In this document: positions 58,714 to 64,000 of the stretch, piece after piece | Numbering within the stretch: the first letter of the stretch is position 1 | Layout: every line of letters begins with the position of its first letter | Assembly: GCA_907163345.1 (NCBI GenBank) | Contig: CAJQUN010000132.1 | Coordinates: 744,001-808,000, forward strand | Direction of reading: 5' to 3' | DNA length: 64,000 nt | DNA from: Haberlea rhodopensis | Taxonomy: Eukaryota > Streptophyta > Magnoliopsida > Lamiales > Gesneriaceae | Made by a program: the position numbers and the translations under genes | The notes under the pieces: generated by a model | What the model was told of the DNA's origin: nothing | The model's input: the letters and a program-made list of their open reading frames with translations, nothing else | Database searches by the model: none

Positions 58714-59705
58714 AGTGGTTTGCTCTTTGGGGCTGTTGAGGGCCTATGAACATGTTGATGGGATAATTATATGTCATGACATTTATGGAATTGTAATATA
58801 ATCAGTTGATTATGATTATGAGTTGTGGTACAGGGACAACCAAATGGAGCATTTTTAAATGCATTGGAATACAGGAAGTACTTTGTATTTATGGATTATG
58901 CATTTACTCATTATAATCTTATTGTGGTGAATATGGATTATTATATGCTCATGGTTTGGGGTTGTTCCTATAGGTACGTTTTGTCATGGAAGGCTAAGGC
59001 CAGGGTTGACGGGCACCAAAACGGTAACATGTATTTTGTATACATCTTGAATTATGCATTGTGGTTGCATATACGTATTGGATGTTTGGTTCATGGCATG
59101 TATAATCGTTGTTATACTCGAGTGATGATTTTAATGCTTTGCCGCCGTCATTTGAAGCGATGATAGAATACTTGCTGCTGTCATATCGTAGCGAGGAAAG
59201 AATATTTTCCGCTAAATGTTGAAGCGATGGTAGATTCCGCATGTCACATTTGAAGCGAGGTTATTCGATGTCGCTGATATGTCAAAGCGAGGGGTATTAG
59301 TGCCGCGGTCATGACTAACGATGTGCATTAAAATACACTGTTATAACAAGACTATCATTGGTGATTAACATGTACTTTGTATACATATTAGATTATGCAA
59401 TGTGGTTGCAGGTATAGATTGCATGCTTGGTGCATACCCCATGAGTCGTTGTTATATGCGAGTGGTGATTTTAATGCTTTGCCGCTGTCATTTGAAGCGA
59501 TGATAGAATACTTGCCGCTGTCATATCGTAGCGAGGAAAGAATATTTGTCGTTAAATGTTGAAGCGATGGTAAATTCGGCATGTCACATTTGAAGCGAGG
59601 CTATTCGATGCCGCTGAATGTCAAAGCGAGGGGTATTAGTGCCGCGGTCATGACAAGCGAGGTGCATTAAAATACACTGCTATAACAAGGCTAGGGATTG
59701 GCTAA
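58714..59705 (+). repeat. LTR-like modules inside element G
   Basis: 58780-58990 resembles the reverse complement of 46880-47060 in the gypsy I LTR, with GTGGTACAGGGACAACCAA and GGGGTTGTTCCT in the same order. It is followed by two direct copies, about 341 bp apart (59034 and 59375), of a unit. Each copy starts TGTATACAT with GTGGTTGCA and continues through GCCGC/AGCGA repeats like the reverse complement of 47130-47490. Confidence 0.75.
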
Positions 59706-60320
59706 TTATATGGCGATGGTTCATGCTGCCGGGTATATATAGTGATGGTACATTCTACTATTTCTATGGCGATGGTTCATGCCGTCGGGTATATATAGCG
59801 ATGGTTCATTCCGCTATTTCTATGGCGATGGTTCATGCCGCCGTGTATATATAGCGATGGTTCATTCCGCTATTTCTATGGCGATGGTTCATGCCGCCGG
59901 GTATATATAGCGACGGTTCATTCCGCTTTCTATGGCGATGGTTCATGCCACCGGGTATATATATAGCGATGGTTCATTACGCTATTTCTATGGTGATGGT
60001 TCATGCCGCTGGGTTTATATAGCGATGGTACATTCCGCTAGTTCTATGGCGATGGTTCATGCGCCGGGTATATATATAGCGATGGTTCATTCCGCTAATT
60101 CTATGGCGATGGTTCATGATGCCGGGTATATATATAGCGATGGTTCATTCTGCTAATTCTATGGCGATGGTTCATACCGCCGGATATCTATAGCGATGAT
60201 CTATTCCGCCGATTCTATAGCGAGGGTTTATGCCACTGATCCTATAGCGATGATATATGCCACTTATTCTATAGCGAGGGTTCATGCCGCTGATTATGTA
60301 CCGATGTTTCATGCCACTGA
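59706..60320 (+). repeat. 56-bp tandem repeat inside element G
   Basis: About nine copies of ATGGCGATGGTTCATGCCGC then GGGTATATATAGCGATGGTT and CATTCCGCTATTTCT. Each unit is two related halves built on GCGATGGTTCAT. Copies decay towards 60320. Short frames here are repeat artefacts. Confidence 0.92.
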
Positions 60321-60428
60321 TTTTTATAGCAATGGATGCTGGTTGTTACCGCTACTGGGCGAGGGATACAGGTATGCCGCTATCTTGTTAGCAATGAATT
60401 ATGATATATTGCTGTTTTATTAGCATTA

Positions 60429-60716
60429 TTGTGGATGTCATGTGTTGATTTGTACCGTCAAGGTTGACGATGAGATTGTGGAAGTCATGTATTGACATGT
60501 ACCGTCATGAGTTGACGACGTTATTGTGGATGTCATGTGTTGACATGTGCCGTCACGGGTTGACGATGAGATTGTGGATGTCAAGTATTGACATGTACCG
60601 TCACGAGTTGACGATGTTATTGTGGATGCCATGTGTTGCATGTACCGTCACGAGTTGACGATGTTATTGTGGATGTCATGTGTTGACATGTACCATCACA
60701 GGATGACAATGACATA
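60429..60716 (+). repeat. 48-bp tandem repeat inside element G (6 copies)
   Basis: Six copies of exactly or nearly 48 bp: TTGTGGATGTCATGTGTTGA, CATGTACCGTCACGAGTTGA, CGATGTTA. Because 48 is a multiple of three, stop-free frames run through it on both strands. CGTCA...TGACG forms short inverted repeats in each unit. Confidence 0.93.
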
Positions 60717-63089
60717 GTGGATGTTCTATGTAGATGGATGTCGTCGTTATGATGAAAAAATACAGTTAGGTATATGAACTTAGTCGTATGGTTTGAGTGC
60801 CGATGGTGGGCACATGGTAGTGTCTGAGTCACCAGTTGACGAGACCATTATGCCGAGCAGGTTTGCTTGATGGATAAATGAATGCACCGTACAGGTAAGT
60901 GTACCGCAACACATAATTGAGGTAAATATTTTACGAGTGGTGGTACCTTTGGGTATACTCGTTGGGATGGCTATGGCCAAGTGATTGGTGGTAAGAGTAG
61001 TTATTGAGGAAACTACTTGCATGTACCGATGTGACTTATGGTAGACATGGTCACACCCACACATGGAGGTGTGGAATAAATCCTAATGGATTAGGATTGC
61101 ATTGTGGTTGAGTAAGGACATCGGGATGTCCATTGTGCTTTGGTGTTTTAGAGAAATATTGGGTGATGACCCACTACTCTAAATCGATGTTACGGTATGG
61201 TATACGAGGGTGGAACGTATGATACGTTGGTAGGTTTGGTATAAACCTAAGGAGGCAGCGATCTGCTAGCCAGGTATTGTTGCAGTATTATAGTGAGCTT
61301 GTTGTAGCCATTATACTGCTCGTTGGAACCGAATTTGGTAAATCGTATGATGATACGATGAGGGTTTATAGTGGACTCTGGTAGTCACTATGTGGCATAA
61401 GGATTGAGGCAGTGAATGTCTCACGAGAACGTTTATACGTTAAATGTTTTGAGGACTTGTACTGGGACAACTCAATTCTGTTGGGAGTACCAACGTGAGT
61501 GTCGGCAAGTCATTGTTGGCTCTGGTTGAGCATCCTTGCATATGGAATGCAATGGGGGACACAATTGGAATTGTGGGATATAGTTAGTGGGGTGACACTA
61601 CTATATTGATTGTATCTCTTGGAGAGATTTGGATCGTACTGTCATGGAGACAGCTGGTATTGGTCGAGGGTGGTTGATTGTGAATCAGCCATGGTAAGCA
61701 TTACTGGTATTGGACTGGGTAATGACTTTCTATTTTCGGTGAGATCTGGGGAGATGCTTGAGAATGTGGAGTAATATGGTATTAGTACAGAGCATCGTTA
61801 GAATGGGTATACGTCGTTTATATGGATTTCGATTTTGTAATAGTGGCAAGGATGCACTATTCTGAACCAGTTGTGTATTTATTGGTTCCGGGATATATTT
61901 TGGTATAAATATATCTAGGTTTTCCGAACGGTGGTTTGAAGTTCATGACGCCTTCCTTGTGAGGAAGGCGGTGTTGTTATACCTTTGGGGAATCTTTAGA
62001 AGATTCGATGAGTCGGGTTGTGTGGTGTTGATGTTGGGATCATACCATTAGTCGTTGGTTTGTCAATCAATCTTCTCCGCGGGTGAGAATAACTGAGGAT
62101 TGACAGCTGTATTTGGGGCTTATGGGTATGATTGGAGATACCCGAGCCGAGTGCACTGAGTATGCATGTAGTGTTGGTGCTTAGGCATGTATACCGGTGT
62201 ATACGAATGCCAGCATCTTGGTACTTGTAGGGCATCAGATTAGTATGCTTGGATGAATGAATCACCGATGAGAGATTGTGGCACCTTGAGATTGGTAATC
62301 TCAATGATACGATGTATTCTGAAGAATGATCGTGAGGTTCGGTTGACTTCCTCTGAGGAGGGATTGTCGTATTTGGGATCATGGTAGTTCATTATTGGGT
62401 AATTCGATAGCATCCCTGTGTTAGGATTGTTGAATCCTAGGGTAAACGAGGGATGGCCAGGATTCAATCCGTTGGGTGTCGTTGTCGTTACGGATGGTGA
62501 GAATGCAATAGATATTCTTGCATGTTCTCTATTGGAACTTGAGACCTTGTGGAGTCTCGATAGTGTGTTTGGACCAAGGTATGATTTCTTGGAACACACG
62601 GGATGTAGACATCTCTGGAGATGTGTTTGTGTTGATTGGTGGCCGTGTGTTGCCCGATCCGAGTTACAAATGGTGCAGCTACTCCCTCGACGGAGATAGA
62701 TTTGGAGAGCGGAAACCGGGTTTAGTTTAAGTACACTGTGGTGTACTGGTGGTTCTTTGGTAACGATGTATGTCTAACATCGTAGGCTAAGTTGTAGAGA
62801 TATCTTTGGGGTGATATCTATGTTGGAATCACGAATGATTCGTTTGGTTAGCGGTTAAGGTTGACTGACTGCTTTTGGGTGGTTAGCATCGAGATATGTT
62901 GACGTCTTTTAAGTTGTAATGGTTTGGGAGGTTACTCCGTTCCAGAGATTTGGTGTGAGGTCGGTGTACTCGCGGTTGGTGTGGCGTTCATGATGCATTA
63001 ATGATTCGGCGATGTGGATCAGTTTGGTTTGTGTGGTCTTGGCAGTACGTGGAGTACCCTTGTGCAAATTTTGAGGACGAAATTTTATT
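60717..63089. other. Element G interior, unassigned
   Basis: About 2.4 kb without recognisable protein domains, RNA genes or tandem repeats. Open frames are short, and I see none of the gag, RT or integrase signatures that are obvious in B, C, H and I. It may be very old pol or captured DNA. Confidence 0.6.
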
Positions 63090-63102
63090 AGTGGGGGATA
63101 AC
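63090..63102 (+). other. Polypurine tract of element G
   Basis: AGTGGGGGATAAC directly before TGTGATGCCC. The preceding TTTTGAGGACGAAATTTTAT is the usual 3' leader of chromovirus-type elements. Confidence 0.85.
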
Positions 63103-64000
63103 TGTGATGCCCGGGAATTAAGGGTGTAAATCCCGGTGTGGTAATGATCCTTAATGGATTTTTAATTGTGGCAATTACGAATTAATTGCGGTGTTGGGAC
63201 TCCCGAGGATTTTAAATTTGGTATTTGGAGTTGTTGGATCCAAAGGTTGAGATTGTATTCTCATCGTGGTGATAAACATTGGAATTTTGTTTTTCGTGGG
63301 ATTTGGGGTCCAGAGTGCTTTGAGTTAGGGCTGGTGATGAAAATTGAGATTGAGAGATAATTATTGAACACAAATGATTTTTAATGAGTCATGATGTATT
63401 TGTGGAAGACTTGGGATTTTTTAGCCTTGGTACTATATATACCAAGTGGACTCGGTGTTCAGTCATTGCAACGAACTCTTCCCTCTCTCTCTCTCGCGCT
63501 CAACCCTTTCCCCAACCCTTCCCCTTTTTCTCCCATGAGCAAAAATCAACGGAGGCTTGATTTCGGGGCCGTATTTCTCGAAGAAAAGTTGGTAATATTC
63601 TTCCCTCATCTTTATCTTCATTTTGATTATGATTTTGTGGTGTTTGGTAAGGATTGGAGATTGGTTTGAGTTTTTGAATTTTAAAGATTTTTGGATTTGG
63701 GTGTTAAAGGAGGTTGTATGGCTCCTTGTTGAGGATTTATGATATATGGGGTGTGGGGATTATTGTTTTGGAAAATTTTGCAAAAATATGCCATTTTTGG
63801 ATGGAATAGGTCGAGGCGATCGATCCCTAGGGCGGGGTGATCGATCGCCGCGTCGTTTGTAAAATTTTAAGGAAGATGAACAGTGAGGCGATCGACCGCC
63901 TCATATGAAGCGATCGATCGCCAAAGGGCAGTGGCCATTTTAAAGAGTGCAGCGATCGATCGCTTCAAACGTAGCGATCGATCGCATGGAGGCAGTATCT
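63103..64000 (+). repeat. Element G 3' LTR, cut by the window end
   Basis: Follows the 5' LTR closely, with TATA box at 63433-63442 and the first palindromes from about 63816 on. AGGGCAGTGG (about 63925) and AGGCAGT (about 63991) are present. Confidence 0.93.

Larger units (their letters stand above)
56468..64000 (+). mobile_element. Element G: non-coding LTR element (LARD-like), partial
   Basis: Plus strand. 5' LTR 56468-58697, primer site 58702-58713, interior of about 4.4 kb, polypurine tract and start of the 3' LTR at 63103. The interior has no gag, protease, RT or integrase that I can recognise in any frame. Instead it holds tandem repeats and LTR-like sequence. It must have been mobilised by proteins of another element. 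The left flank is ATACA; the right end lies outside the window. Confidence 0.85.

Noticed and set aside
60438..60658. Repeat proteins encoded on both strands of the 48-bp array
   Set aside because: Open frames arise because 48 is a multiple of three; no start context, no support beyond the repeat.
61996..62730. Coding frames in the element G interior
   Set aside because: Overlapping frames on both strands without domain signatures or retroelement motifs; codon content looks random.

Overview
This is nuclear DNA from a flowering plant. It has a four-exon D-type cyclin gene with plant intron borders. Almost everything else is LTR retrotransposon of types known from plants: chromodomain-bearing Ty3/gypsy, Athila-like gypsy and Ty1/copia. 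The cyclin suggests a eudicot, perhaps an asterid, but the species cannot be read from the window.

Left half (1-34123): a nest of elements, all on the minus strand. Gypsy A is the oldest and runs from beyond the left edge to about 34123. A copia element (1614-19091) sits in A's reverse transcriptase (RT) region. A chromovirus, gypsy B (2951-11660), sits inside the copia element's 3' LTR; its GGGAC target duplication is confirmed by the empty site in the other copia LTR. A second chromovirus, gypsy C (20014-27986), sits in A's gag/protease region. A solo LTR of family G (31122-33349, duplication AATTA) sits in A's own 5' LTR. A itself abuts, and probably entered, an Athila-type LTR ending at 34652.

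Gene island (34653-38038): one host gene, a CYCD3-type cyclin (exons within 35088-36479). It has a GA repeat and a 13-codon upstream ORF that overlaps the main start as ATGA. Downstream are AT-rich DNA, a tandem duplication, a TA repeat and a remnant of a reverse-transcribing element.

Right half (38039-64000): chromovirus H (38039-46591) is a single continuous gag-pol frame broken by only four stop codons. Chromovirus I (from 46592) lies in H's right LTR and is itself interrupted by a truncated Athila-like element K (50466-about 54800). Next come a decayed Helitron-type PIF1 helicase fragment (54948-56457) and a family G element (56468 to beyond the edge). G has good LTRs, primer site and polypurine tract but no recognisable gag or pol; its interior is built of tandem repeats.

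Main discovery candidate: LTRs of at least six families, including the distantly related chromovirus and Athila lineages, carry the same array of GATCGATC palindromes. They are spaced 20-22, about 31, about 41 or about 50 bp apart, close to whole numbers of helical turns, and many copies carry a nearby GGCAGTG tag. Most of these LTRs also share a GTACGT...ACGTAC inverted repeat and a GCCGC/AGCGA repeat block. This looks like a module exchanged between, or selected in parallel on, unrelated retrotransposons.
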